DNA of 64,000 nucleotides from Linnemannia schmuckeri (taxonomy: Eukaryota; Mortierellomycota; Mortierellomycetes; Mortierellales; Mortierellaceae): assembly GCA_029449235.1 (NCBI GenBank), contig JANATG010000006.1:1302001-1366000 (forward strand). The letters run 5' to 3'. Shown in pieces: positions 34,453 to 46,265 of this stretch. Each line of letters begins with the position of its first letter. The stretch's first letter is position 1. The notes beneath the pieces are model-generated. The model had not been told where the DNA came from. It saw nothing but the letters and a program-made list of their open reading frames with translations, and did not search any database. The translations under genes and the position numbers were made by a program.

Positions 34453-36252
34453 ATGGACAACGCATGGGAGAACTTTCTTGAGGCCATCGCCGCTTTGATG
34501 TCCAAGGCCCTGACAGACAAGGAGACTGAAAATGTCATTGCTGGCTTCAACAACTTTCAACAGCGACTCCAACGTCTCAGCAGGTAACCAGCACAACACG
34601 TTGGCAGTCTTTTTGAGCCTTCGAAGGGAGAGGGATCAAATCGAAGAATGCAATTGAACACCCTGCGCTTCTTATCTAATCTCGTTGTTCATCCTGTATC
34701 CCCAACGTACCACTCACTAGTCATAACTTACAGCGACTGAACCTCGAGATCACGCAGAGCGCAAAGAAAGCCAAAAAGTGCAAACATGATGGCAAGACGT
34801 GTACTCAGAACGTCACCAGAGGCTTCCTCAAGACTTGGGTCGTCGCCTACCTCATCAAATATGCCATTGGAGTCCTACCATCACTTCTGAAGGGCAAGGT
34901 CTTTAAAAAGTAAGAAATCCATCAGCTGAGGGTGCATTTTTGTTTTGTTTGATTGTTGTTGTTTTTCGTTTTCTTTGTGCTTTGTCGCTTCGGCCAGGAG
35001 GCTACTGATTCCGTTACATTCCCCTATTTCTCTCGCATTTTCGCTCATTTGCGCAAATAACCCCTTCATTTTCAAATAGCCCAAGCATTTTGAAGAAGAG
35101 TGGCGGAAGTGATACTGTGGGATTCGCATTCTTCTTGTCTTCGTTTTTGTCGGCATACAAGTTGGTCCTGTGTGCGATGCGCAAGATCCGACCAGACCAT
35201 GAAGGAGATCGCCTGAACGCCTTTGTTGCCGGATCAATTGCAGGATTGACATTGGCTTTGGACAAGAACAAGAGCCGTAGGACTGCCTTGACTCTCTATC
35301 TCTTCACTCGATCCATTCAGTTTGCCTCAAGTTATGCGATGAAACGATGGGCCGAGCACCGACAGGCCAAGAAGGCTTCCAACCGCCAATCAGTTCGCGA
35401 CGACGACAAATTGGTCGACAGCCAGGCGTTGGTGATCAAGAACAGATGGGACGATATCTTGGCCAAGATTATGACCTCCTCGGCAGCAACAGTGGTCATG
35501 TCCTTGACGGCAGCGGTCAACATTTATTCGTGTGTCATTGAGCCGGATGCAATGCCACGATCCTACTACAACTTTATTATGCAGCACTCAGGATTGCCTC
35601 AAAAGTTTGGACCCATGTTCCCACCATTGGTCGAGACCTTCCAGTCCCAGTTCAACCTGCTCAAGGACGGGCCCGGAGGATTCGACAACATTGGTATCCC
35701 TGAGGGCATGACCTCGCATGACTTTATTGCCAAGAACATTTCGCCCAACATTGCGACCTTGTTCCCTCCCGGCATTCGTCACGACTACCAGTGCTGTGCG
35801 CTCCTCCACCCATTGTACGGATGTAAACGCCATGCCGTCGATACCTTTACAGGAGAGTTTGGACGTGCCCTTAAGATGTACGGAACTCTTAACGCCGTAA
35901 GTTCCTTTTTTTTTTTCTGTGATTTGTTTTTGACTGTCAATATCGGGATTTGCAGCAGAAGCAAACACCAGATTTCGGAAATTGCGCAACTGCATTGGCA
36001 TGTTCTTTCATCTCACCCCTTTTTTTCTTGCGACTTGCATCCTGATATGTGTTGTAACTTGTTTCATGCATGATAGATCGTGATGATGGTCTTCCAGCAC
36101 AAGAAGATTGCTAGCGACCCAGTCAAGTCGGCCAAGCACTATGTCAAGTCGACCATTCGATCGTGCTTCTTCCTGGCCTTCTATGTCCTCGCCTGCTTCT
36201 ACATTCCTTGCCTGTCGCGAAGAGTTCTCGGCCGCGAGTCTAACATCAAGTA

Positions 36253-36301
<49 letters not shown>

Positions 36302-36747
36302 GTGGTCCCTGTTGGTTATTAACAGGGATGATCGAACTTAGGGGAGTGTGGGCTTCTAATTGCTTGCTGGTCTCCCTCGTGATTTCCATCTCCTGGTATT
36401 TTTTTGCTTTTGTTCGTTTTTTCGGTCACTAATTTTACCGTCTTCCATCTTTATAAAAAAAAAAAAATCACAATAGCTACATTTTGAACGGACTGGTTGC
36501 AGGAACAGCAGTGTTGATCGAGGCACCCGGCCGTCAGATGGAGTTGGCACTGTACTGCCTCCCTCGTGCTCTTGAGACCAGCTGGAAGCTGTTGATGAAG
36601 CGTGGACTTGTCAGGAACATCAAGAACGGCGATATTGCGTTGTTCAGTGCTTCGATGGGCGTGTTAATGACCCTCTACCAGAACGAGCCTTCCGTCATCA
36701 ATAAGCATTACTTGACCGTCCTCACCCGCGTCTTTGGACGCAATTAG
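34453..36747 (+). CDS. TMEM135: TMEM135-like multispanning membrane protein
   Basis: Five exons (34453-34583, 34721-34909, 35080-35896, 36077-36249, 36477-36747) encode 526 aa; all phases close. Hydrophobic helices occur at residues about 77-90, 115-150 (with a GSIAGLTL-type glycine-rich turn), 155-180, 218-240, 390-415 and 430-520. The Cys-rich HPLYGCKRH block (near 350) and the repeat-like LNAFVAGSIAGL and LNGLVAGTAVL segments, reminiscent of Tim17-type helices, mark the TMEM135 family. Animal TMEM135 is linked to peroxisomal and mitochondrial dynamics and lipid handling; the fungal role is not established. Exon 2 uses the ag at 34720 rather than the nearer cag at 34733, because only the former keeps frame. 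Intron 4 contains a 45-nt poly-T tract. Confidence 0.85.
36255..36299 (+). repeat. 45-nt poly-T tract in intron
   Basis: An uninterrupted run of T starting four bases after the 5' splice site of intron 4 in the TMEM135-like gene. It is the longest homopolymer in the window. Confidence 0.95.
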
Positions 36748-37731
36748 ATCTTGTTTTTTGTTTTTTTCACTCCTCCATCGTGACTTCCTCTTTTCTTTGG
36801 GGCTTGAGATAGAATAGAAACCACACGCAAGAAAAACATTTTTTTTTTTTTTTTTTTTAATTGTGATCCTGTACCTGTACCTGCCCACAATTACCTCTAC
36901 TTATTTTATCCCGCCTAATAAACGACACCCAAACACGAAAATCAAAACAAACGCAAAGTTGAAAAAAATAATCCATCCCAAAACGCGGATCGCCCTTATC
37001 ACATAGCAAAACATCAAGAAACTTTGGTTGGGGATTTTATTTTACATTTTTTTTATTCGCAATTCACACATCTAAAATTCATACTTTAAGCAAACCACGA
37101 AGCAAAGGAAAGGGAAGGGAATTTCGCACGACTCTGCTGATCATATTCAAGCGTTATCACAAGAAAAGACATGGCACACCCCCCAGATCGGCTAGACCTG
37201 AAGGGCGACAAGAGCAAAGTGCACAGGGTTAGTAAGACCCCGCTTTTTTACTTTCTTCGGTGTTTTTCCCATACAACTGCACATTGATATCGTGCAGCTG
37301 ATTGAATAGACGCCGGTGTGTGTGTGTGTTGGTGGAAAGGAAAGGGAAGGGGGGGGGGGGGGGGGGGGCGGGGGGGCGAGGAGGAAGAGGAAGGCAGACA
37401 TAAATTCATCATATACAAAGGTGGATACGAGGGCTAATGTTCAACTGTTCAATTTTTTTAATCAACATTTCCATAGACAACGTGGGATAGTGGAATAGGG
37501 CGGATGATAAGAGGAAGATGGGATACTTGCAAAGGAAAGTGGAAGATGTTTTTTTGGAAGATGGTGGAAGGGATAAAGGAATAAAAAGAAAATTTTTCGC
37601 GGCTTTTTATGCTGGGCTGGAGGACAATGGGTGCCATAATTACGTCACCGAAGCGACTCATCATAGTATCCACTGCCCCCTACAGCACCAACGCATGTGG
37701 ACGAACCAATACACGAATATGAAAAACTAAA
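36748..37731. other. Intergenic region
   Basis: 3' UTR of the TMEM135-like gene (AATAAA near 36916) followed by AT-rich sequence, a TG repeat and a 20-G run (37349-37368). No gene is supported. Confidence 0.5.
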
Positions 37732-39610
37732 TTACTTCCGCGCACCCTTTCCACCGCGCGCCGGGCTTGAGCTAGAGGCAATGGCGGACCTCGTTGGTCG
37801 GCCTTGAGTTCCGCCCGTGGTACTTGGGGTAGAGGCAGGCCATTTTCGATATCCTAGCGATCGACTCGTTGTGCTAGTGCTCCCACTGCTGCCGCTTCCA
37901 GGGGTTGTGTTCGAGAGTGTACTCAATCCGGCGCCGGCACTAGCCATTCAAGGAAGAGATCCGTCCGGAGCCACAGGATGGAGGTACTCTGGACGCTGCT
38001 GCTTTTCAAGGTATCCTCGCACAAGGTGGGTCATGTTCTCCGCCACTATAACGTCACGGTGGTGATAAACATGGCACGTTGGGCAAAAGAAACGGCGGAG
38101 AGTGACTTGGGCAACGAATAGCCCACAGTGAGGGCATTATTTGTTCGTGTAATATTCATTAAGTCCTGCGACTAGGTAACCCAACGACCGCGCCAAATTT
38201 TGAAGGAAACGGGCAATCTTATTAATTGTTTTTATTTGTTTTGCGGATAACAAGTATTCGCAGGTGTTAGTCCTTAATGATATTCTTGAATCAATGGTTA
38301 CCTTCTGCACACAAAAAGATAGGAAAATGGAGTCAAGAGAGGAGAGTCCACTGCTGATCAAGAACTTGCCCAGTCCTACTCCAATCAAGACAAGGTTTAC
38401 TGGATCATGTCGACGCCCGATATTTCCTCCAACGATACTAAGGAGGCGGTCGGCAAGCAATTGATACTCATACTGACGGGCACGCTCCATGTCCCACTTG
38501 TGATGTTTGTACAGCTGGTCTCGGCCCGCATAGAACTCCAGTAGTCTCTCCTCGACTCGCCTCAGCTCTGCATTATAGTTGATTGAATATGTCCTGCAAT
38601 ACACTAAAGAGTTGCTGGGCTTGCGACTCTTGGACCAAAGGCTCTACACATAATTGTTGTGAAAAAACGAACACTCGAATAGAGTTCTGGAAAGTCTCCT
38701 CTTCAAAGTTCTTCACCATGACTTGACTGTGGCCGAAGTAAACAGCGACGATCTCTTGGGTGTCTATTTGAAAAGAAAGGTAATCTAATTAGAATTCGAA
38801 TTGTACAATTGTATTTTTGCAGAGAATGCCAAAATAAACCCAATTCATTTTCAATAAAAATTACCTGGCCCTGGCCCAATCTCCTTGATGATACTGAAGT
38901 TAAAAATTCTGTGATAGTCATTCCTCGAAACTGCAACGAGAGCCGTTAGCTGGGTCCGAGAGGATATCAGGGATCTTGTACACGAGGATAAGGTTGTTGG
39001 ACACCGGACGCCAGAGGATTACAACCGATCGATACGCCAGCATATCGCTTTCCTGGGAGATAATGATGTCATTAGACTGAGTGTCCCGGGCCATGGCTTC
39101 GGTGGTGCAAATGACGACCGTCCATCAGCGATTCTCCATGTACTTGACAAACTCCAAGCGACTCGTCAACGAACAGTAAAACGAGGATGCAAGTCCAGCC
39201 TTGATGTCGGTAAAATGCCGCTTCCGGATTCTCATGCCATTATTTAGCCGTTCTTCGAAGGTGTCGATGCTCTTCTCCGTATGGTCCCGGGCCTTGTGCC
39301 GTGTTTCTTACTGTGTCGTGGCGGTGTTCACTTTCTCCACCGCCTTTGGACCGTCGATGTATAGACTCATGTTGAGTGTGTTCTGAACCGCTCAATATCC
39401 TTCTCCAGAATCCTGTGCGCTTCCTCGCCGACTTCTTGGAGTATGCATTTTGAATGACGAGGTAACAGTTGGCCAGGACGTCGAAGCGGTTGTGACTGAT
39501 GCGAGGAAGGACCGAGAAGTAGAGCGAAACGGGTTTGTAGCCCTTCCTGCGAATGAAAGGGTACCAGTCGAAGAGCCCCATGGTGTTGGGGCCTGTGCTT
39601 TTGGGGTCAG
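37673..39610 (-). mobile_element. Candidate remnant of a TnpB/Fanzor-type transposable element
   Basis: The TnpB-like end of the broken ORF suggests a mobile element inserted between the TMEM135 and kinesin genes. Boundaries are not certain. A weak imperfect inverted match exists between 37673-37692 and 39585-39610, but no target-site duplication was found. The family could instead be a dispersed host multigene family. Confidence 0.35.
37732..39581 (-). pseudogene. Broken FEN1-like nuclease plus TnpB/Fanzor-like fusion ORF
   Basis: The ATG is at 39581 (MGLFDWYPFIRRKGYKP). In successive frames the minus strand reads: EEAHRILEKDIERF; SLYIDGPKAVEK; RIRKRHFTDIKAGLASSFY; DIIISQESDMLAY; LILVYKIPDIL; RTQLTALVAVSRNDY; FSIIKEIGPG. 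This is the order of an XPG/FEN1-type PIN nuclease and its helical arch and H3TH end. After a phase-consistent intron (38764-38864) come VMVKNFEEETFQNSIRVFV, a helical region, HKWDMERARQYEYQLLADRL, VNLVLIGVGLGKF, ARSLGYLVAGLNEYYTNK, then CPHC, CPTC and YHHRDVIVAENM. The latter is a TnpB/Fanzor-like C-terminus with a zinc ribbon and a RuvC-III-type Asp. A Ser/Thr/Gly-rich tail ends GGKGARK. Lesions are stops at 39306-39308, 39125-39127, 38137-38139 and 37948-37950, and frameshifts near 39430, 38965 and 38580. I recall intact relatives in Mortierella-type fungi; this copy cannot encode a full protein. Confidence 0.7.
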
Positions 39611-39883
39611 AAGAAAGGAATATTGGTGAGGATGGTTGTTCGTTGAATAGTAAAGATGGAAAAAGTGACGAAGGGAAAAGCGAAGTGACTCTGAACGGAT
39701 TCTGCGTGTTGATTAGTTTTCCAAAAAGTATAGTGACGTCCCCGCCTTTTTATTTTGTATCTCAAATTGTAAAAAGAGGAAAGCAAAAAGGAGAAGTGAG
39801 AGCGATAAAAAGCAAGAGCAACGAGTGAAGAGGAAGAGCAAATAACACAAGCGAAGGATAATATGAAAAAAAGAAGAGAAAGA

Positions 39884-42179
39884 TTACACGCCGTTCCTGC
39901 TCCATCCAGCGAGCCAGCTTGTCCTGCGATCGGGCAGCTGTCCCTTGGTAGGCGAGCTAGGCGAGTAGTTCTCTTCACCAGGGGTAGCACTACAATAGCA
40001 CAAGAAAAAAAAACGGATGTGAGCACACTTGCAACGAACAGCATCGTACTATTAACCACAATCTTCATGAGGATATCACGTACTTGTTGTTGTCGATGGT
40101 GGGGACTCCGCCACGGAGAGGCTTGGCGATTCTTCCAAAGTTGAGCGCATTATTGGCCGATTTTTGAGCTAAATGTGAACAAAAGAAAGTGAGTTACACG
40201 AAGTATGGGTACGCAGGCACAGTTTGAACACAGCAAGCACATAACATTAGTTTGCAACACCAAAAAACATTTGATCTAGAATCTATAACTTACAGCGAGC
40301 CTGCTCAAGGCGATCACGGACAGCCTGCAGCTGGGTCTCGAACCTAGTTCGCAAAAGTAAACGAATTGGCATTTGTTAGCATAGGTCAATCAAATTTCCA
40401 CCGACGAACATCTATCCGATAATAAAACGTTAACTTACTTGTGATTCTGGCTGGTCAAGTTCTCCTGGGCAACCTGCAAGAGGCTCTCCAAGCTCTGGAT
40501 ACGCTCGTTACGGGCAACAAGCTTGCGCTCAGAGATCGCTACCTCCTTCTTGAGCGCAGAGTTCTGCTCAACAAGCTGCTTCTGGACCAAAGTCAACTGC
40601 TCCAAGTTGCGTTCAAGGAAAGCCATCTTCTTCTGCTGGGCCTTGTTGTTGCTGTTGCGGAGGACATTGTTGTATTGCTCACGCGTCTCGTCCAACGAAA
40701 TTTCTAACTCAACAACCTTCTCGCACCGGTTCTGAAGATCGCGCATCAAAGCCTTCTTCATCACGTCAAAGTCGGCCAACTGCTGAGCCATCGTCTTGCG
40801 GATGCGCTCCATATCACGCTCACGCTCCGTCATGTCCTTGCCCTCCCAAAGACCGCTGCTGGAGTGGTTACTCTGGCGCTCGATCTGCTCCTTGAGTTCC
40901 TCGTTGCCGCGTCTGAGCTCAGTCACGTTGATGCTCAGCTTCTGAATGTCCTCGTTGCGGCGGGCGACCTCTTGCTTAAGATCCTCAATCTCCTGCTGTG
41001 CCTGGTCCCTCTTGGCTGCGTATTGGGCCTCGACCTTGGTCCTCAGCTCAGAGATGGTCTCCAACACATCAATCGACGAGTTGGCCTCCTCATCTGCAAT
41101 GGTCTTGTCCAGTAACTCCTCGTACTCGAGCTCGGCGGCCTGCAAGCGCATCTCAAGGGTATCCCTCTTCTGCGTCAGCGAGGCGTTCTCGTTGTTGAGC
41201 TCAGAAATGGTCTGCTCATGCTGCTCAATGATGGTCCTTGACTGAGCAATCTCCTTGCGGATGGCAATCGTCTCTTCGACAGAGAGACCAGCGGGCGACT
41301 CGAACTTGAAAAGTGTCTCGCGCAACTGTGCCTCCTTGGCCGAGATCTCACCAGAGGGGTCAAGATCTGCCATCATCTGGGCCATCTTCTCAATCTTCTT
41401 CTTCTCCTTGTCGCCCTCGCTCGAGTCCTTCTGGGCAAGGCGCATTTCCATCAACGCCTTCTTGAGCTCCTCCAACTCCTTCGACAGCTCCTGATTGACC
41501 TCACGCAGACTATCGACGGTGATGGCGCCCTCCTTGTTCTCGTACGAGACCTTCTCCAGCTGCAGCTTCAAGTCACTCAACTCAAAGGCGGCACTGGAAG
41601 AATCTTGTTCCTTGAGGTAGGTGAGCTCTTCCTTCATCGAATCCAGCAACTGCTGCTGGGATAACAGCTCAGCCTCCTTCTCGGCAATCTGATCAGTCAG
41701 CTCATTCTCGCGCTTCAAGAATTCTTCTCTTTCATCAAGCTCCAGGACGATGGCGGGAGTCGATGGCCGGGATGTGTCCTGCTGAGTCATGTATCCGGGC
41801 ACACTTGAGAGCGGCGCCGAGCCACCGCCGGCTTGAATCTTCTCCATGCTGGCCCACTCCAGTTTAGGGACTGTGCCACCTTGACGCCAGATGCCAACCT
41901 CCCCTTCTAAAGCAGCAATGTACTGGGTATAGGTAATCGCCTCGGACCGGACCTTCTTGAGAAGTAGCTTGAGTTCGGCCGCACTGAGTTCCTGGTTGAT
42001 CTTGGCCTTGTTCTTGATACTCTTGGCTCTAGTACCGAAGCGAAGAGTACCAACGGTTTCGGCATCGTTGTAGGAAGAGGGCGAACAGTTGATAATAAGT
42101 GTCGTCCTTGAGTTTCCTCCCAACGACTCTTGCAAGATTCTGGTCAATTTACTGTCACGGTATGGGACGTGAGTGGACT

Positions 42180-42213
<34 letters not shown>

Positions 42214-43534
42214 GGGGGGGGGGGTAGAGATAAATAAATAATGGTAAAGAGTGCTAGTTTGTATTCTCTCGCATTCCGTCCTCCTACAAAAACATAGACA
42301 AAAAACCCCCCTATGAGCACTCAACAGCCAGCAAAATACGCATACCTTTCCATCGGTAAGAGCATTGATGACCATTCCGAGGGCGGACAGGGATTTGTTA
42401 ATTTTCTTGGCTTCCTCTAAAGTCTGACCGGACGCTCCAGTCTTGCCGACCTTTTCTGAACCAGCCAAATCGACCAAGTAGAGTTTACCACTCTTGACAC
42501 TTCCGTCCACCAAGTTCTTTTGTGAGATTGTGACGACAAAAATGGAGTGCGAACGAGAACTCTCGGCGTTCATGTCTATTGTGAATCCAATAAAAAGCAA
42601 TGATGAGCAAATGCGTTTGTGGGTTTAGCGTATTCTTCAATGTGACAAGTAGGCGACTTACTGGTATAGGCGACCATTCTGCTGTTTCCTCCGCGACGCA
42701 TGACCTCGTGAATTTCCGAGATGGAACTGACATAGACCTCGAAAAGTCCTTTAACATAGACACCTCGATTCTTCTCCTCATGAATTGGCAGGTTATCATT
42801 TACAGCTGCGTGTCAAATGGAAGGAATGTAGGGGTTAGCAACAAATATGATGCAGAGAAAGCGTTAGAAAATGCATCTCAATAGTGCTTGCATGAGAAAC
42901 TTGAGCTTGTGTGTTTAGAATTTTCTCAGCTCCCAAAAAAAAATGCACTTACGGTTCAACAAATCACGAATCTTTTCCATGTAAATTTCCATGTATGACA
43001 CTTTGACGGTGTACTCCATGGTTGAGGGCGAGGCGAGAATGCTGGCAAAGATCTGATCCACAATGCGGGGAATGATACCCTTGGTAGCTTCATCATCAAT
43101 GGAAGGTCCCTAGAATAGTGATGAAGATTATAAAGAATGAGAATTCGTTCGCCTGGTGTCTATTTCGCCATTTTTTGCTGCGTTTGGAGAAACTGAGGAT
43201 CTATCTGCTTACCATCATTGTGAAGGTCTTTCCGGATCCTGTCTGACCATAGGCAAAAACGGTACCGTTGTATCCATTGATGACATCTAATTACCATGCA
43301 ATTGATGTTAGCTTTGATTCTTTCAGCGTATGTGATGCAATGACAACATGGTGCATGCGATAATAACTGCCTTACCGTCGACGATTGTGCTAATAGAGTA
43401 GTCAAAAACGTCCTTTTGTTTGGAATCAGAGGGGAAGACCCTGTCAAAAGTGAATGTTCCTGGATATTCTTTGCTCTAATGCCAAAAAAAGGTGCGTCAT
43501 GTGAATCGCAACAACGACAGCAAAAAGTTAGCAA

Positions 43535-43565
<31 letters not shown>

Positions 43566-44207
43566 GAACCCCCCATAGCCACAAGAGATAACACGAGGGT
43601 CGCCCTGGTGTGCCAAGGTGACGTCTGACAGGTCCTTTTCCCTTGAGGTCCGGGAGGCATGCTTGTTGGTTTTATTTTGTTCTGTCTCCTTGAGATAGCC
43701 TCCTGGGATTCGTCTCCCCTTACAGCCTCGTGAAGAAAGGAACAAGCGTGTGTGCGTGTGTTTGCCTGTGTTTGTATTTTCTTTTTCTTGTTTTTCTTTT
43801 GATCATGAAAAATGCAAAGAATATAGTTTCCCTCCTGTACATATCGAACCCCATCTCGCCGCTTCACTGGTCCTGTGGTAGTGGTTTTGCACATGCTAAA
43901 ATATCGCTATCATGCCATCCATGTTCCCGAATATCGCTACTTTGTTGCAGATAGTGTTGAGCTGGTTGATTCAGGCCGAAGTGTTAAGAGGTCCTCAGAT
44001 GTGTATGGTATGGTAGCAGTGCTGAGAAGGTATTTCATGGTTTCCCACCCTTTCGTTCCCCAAATAAACCCAAGGTGGTAAAGACCTACAATAGCTGATT
44101 GCCCAATACCAATGCCTCCCACAGGTTGTTATTTCGGTTTCTTATTTGCAGCATGGCCAATGCTAGCAATGGTCTTTGCCCTTCCTCCCGCCACTTTACC
44201 CTCTGTG

Positions 44208-44244
<37 letters not shown>

Positions 44245-44431
44245 CTTTTATCCTGTGCGCCTTAAGTGTGATACCTTATAGCCTTTGTGGTTTGAAATTC
44301 AGATGATGACTTACATCGACTTTTACGGTTTGGCCATTGTCGTCGTAGTTGATGATGGGTTGACCGCCTTCTTTGATTTCCAATGCGTTTTGAGGACGGA
44401 AACGACAGACGACCTTAATATTGTTGGACAT
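39884..44431 (-). CDS. Conventional kinesin heavy chain (kinesin-1, fungal type)
   Basis: Ten exons (44315-44431, 43376-43475, 43213-43286, 42953-43109, 42662-42805, 42346-42575, 40439-42177, 40294-40343, 40084-40168, 39884-39989) encode 933 aa. The motor domain (about 1-330) shows VVCRFRPQN, the P-loop GQTGSGKT (about 86-93), switch I NAESSRSHS (about 200) and switch II LVDLAGSEK (about 232). A neck and long coiled-coil stalk run about 335-850, followed by the conserved tail FETQLQAVRDRLEQAR and the autoinhibitory IAK motif in GRIAKPLRGG (about 885). The C-terminus ends TSWLAGWSRNGV. Length matches fungal kinesin-1 (about 930 aa). It moves toward microtubule plus ends carrying vesicles, mRNPs and dynein to hyphal tips; fungal forms usually lack light chains. 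Intron 6 contains a CT repeat and a 22-base G/C run next to the acceptor. Confidence 0.95.
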
Positions 44432-46265
44432 GATGCAGAGAGAAGCCTAAGGGTGCAGCAAGGTGTTGGCTGTCGGATGTGTAGGGTGTGGGTGTGTGCT
44501 CTGCTTCACTCGCGCGGGTTTCTATGGAGTTTGGCCTGCGCGGGTCTTGAGAGATAAATGGTTCACTCTATCCAGTGGTAAAGTGCGTTCGTGTGAGAAG
44601 GTATGAGTTGGGGTATAGTGTTATGTAGTGAGGTTCTCCTAAAGAAAAGGGCGGTGAGGAGGCGAAGAACGCAAAAAGGAAAAAAGAAAGTGTCAGTTTT
44701 CAGGACCCGGACAAAAAAAAACAAAGGCACTCTTTCCTTCCTGTCCTATCCTGTGGTATGGTATGTTTTATTTTATTTTATTTTTTTTGGTTCCTGAATG
44801 GAGAGTGAGAGTAAGTGCTTGGTGGACTGGATGAACGGGAATACGATCTTCTCACCGTAAGTGGAGGTAAGGGACTCCAGACAGGCGCAGATGTGCAGTC
44901 AATTAGGGTTGGGAGGTGGACGAGCCAAAGGCAAAAAAAACAAAAAGTAGAGGAGAAAAGGGAAGAGATGATGGAGTTGCTGCTTGTCTGGAGTATGAAG
45001 GGGGGAAGGAGACGGGGGGGGGGGGGGGGGTTCGTCATTGCTATAACCCCCCTTCGTTCTTTTTCTTCACTGTTTCTCTTTCACTCTTACTCGTTCGCTT
45101 GCTGTCACTCTCTTTTACTGTGTTTATATGCCGAGTGTATAGCACGGACGAAAGGCGTTAAAGAGAAAAGTGCTGATGAAGGCAAAGCAGGTTGAAGTAG
45201 ACAAGGTAATAATAACGAAAGAAGAAAAAAAAAAAAAAAAAAAAAAAGGAGAGTCCGATGGACGCTGGGTCACTTGCAGCGATCAGTTGTGGAGGTGCGA
45301 TGTCCTGATTGTTGTTGGTAAGGAATAGGCCACTGCGATGGGTTTGAAGAAGAGGGTATTACCTTTTGCGAAAAAAAAAAGTGGATGAAGGATGGGAGAG
45401 ATGCTAGCGATGTGAAGAAGGGAAGGAGAGGGCGAAGGATGATGAAAGGGAAGGAAAAAAGAAGGACATGAAAATGAGAGAAGGGAGAGAAAGGACTGAC
45501 TTGCGCACCCTGGCAAAGGGACAAAAAAAGAGTAGTCCTTGTATTGAGTTATTGAGTATGAGAGACGGAGAAACGCGTGATTCCATGCCAAAGTCAATCC
45601 TCTTTTGTTCGCCCTGCTGTTCTTTTCCGTCCGCCATCCAAAGACTCAAAAGTCAGTCAGGACTGGCTAGTGGATAGATATGGCTGGCTGTCTTGGTCCA
45701 CAGACAAGAGCATCTTCTGCTTCTGCATCATCATATCTTACGTTGTGTTCAGTATCAGTTGCATCGTCAATTATTCTCTTGTAAACACAAGGGATTAAAT
45801 ATGGAATTGAAGATGTGAAAGTGAACAACGAGAATAAACAGAGTTGGGACCATGGCTCATACATGTGGTCAGCCAACCAACTTGACCTGCTTGTGTTCGT
45901 GGCTTCAATTTGGTGGCGTGCTTTAAGAAAGGTCCGAGTGCCAAACAGAGTCAAACAAAGAAAAGAAGGAACGAGAGAGAGCGAGTGAATCCGCTGGGTC
46001 GCACAGTGGATCATCCATACAACAAAACTGCTTTTACCCTCTGCTCACCAGCTCAACGGAACTCTCTCTCTCTCCAAAGCAAAAAAAAGTGTGTTACTGA
46101 CATGCTTTGCTGCGGGCATTGGACTTCAGGACCTTATTTATGGCTTATTTTTTGGCATTTCTTGAATATCCTTCTTACTTATGGCAATATATATGAGTCC
46201 CTACTTTGTTTTTCTTCAATTCACCACAATCCACTTCCTCTCAATCCAACCAACGCAAACACAAA
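44432..46265. other. Divergent intergenic region (kinesin and APH-like kinase)
   Basis: About 1.8 kb of shared upstream sequence. Contains a TTTTA repeat (about 44767-44788), a G-run near 45016-45030 and a 23-A run (45225-45247). Short ORFs here show only compositional bias, with no motif. Confidence 0.5.

Noticed and set aside
37732..37947. Independent 71-codon minus-strand gene
   Set aside because: It is in the same phase as the fusion ORF immediately after a TGA and looks like that protein's tail, not a separate gene.
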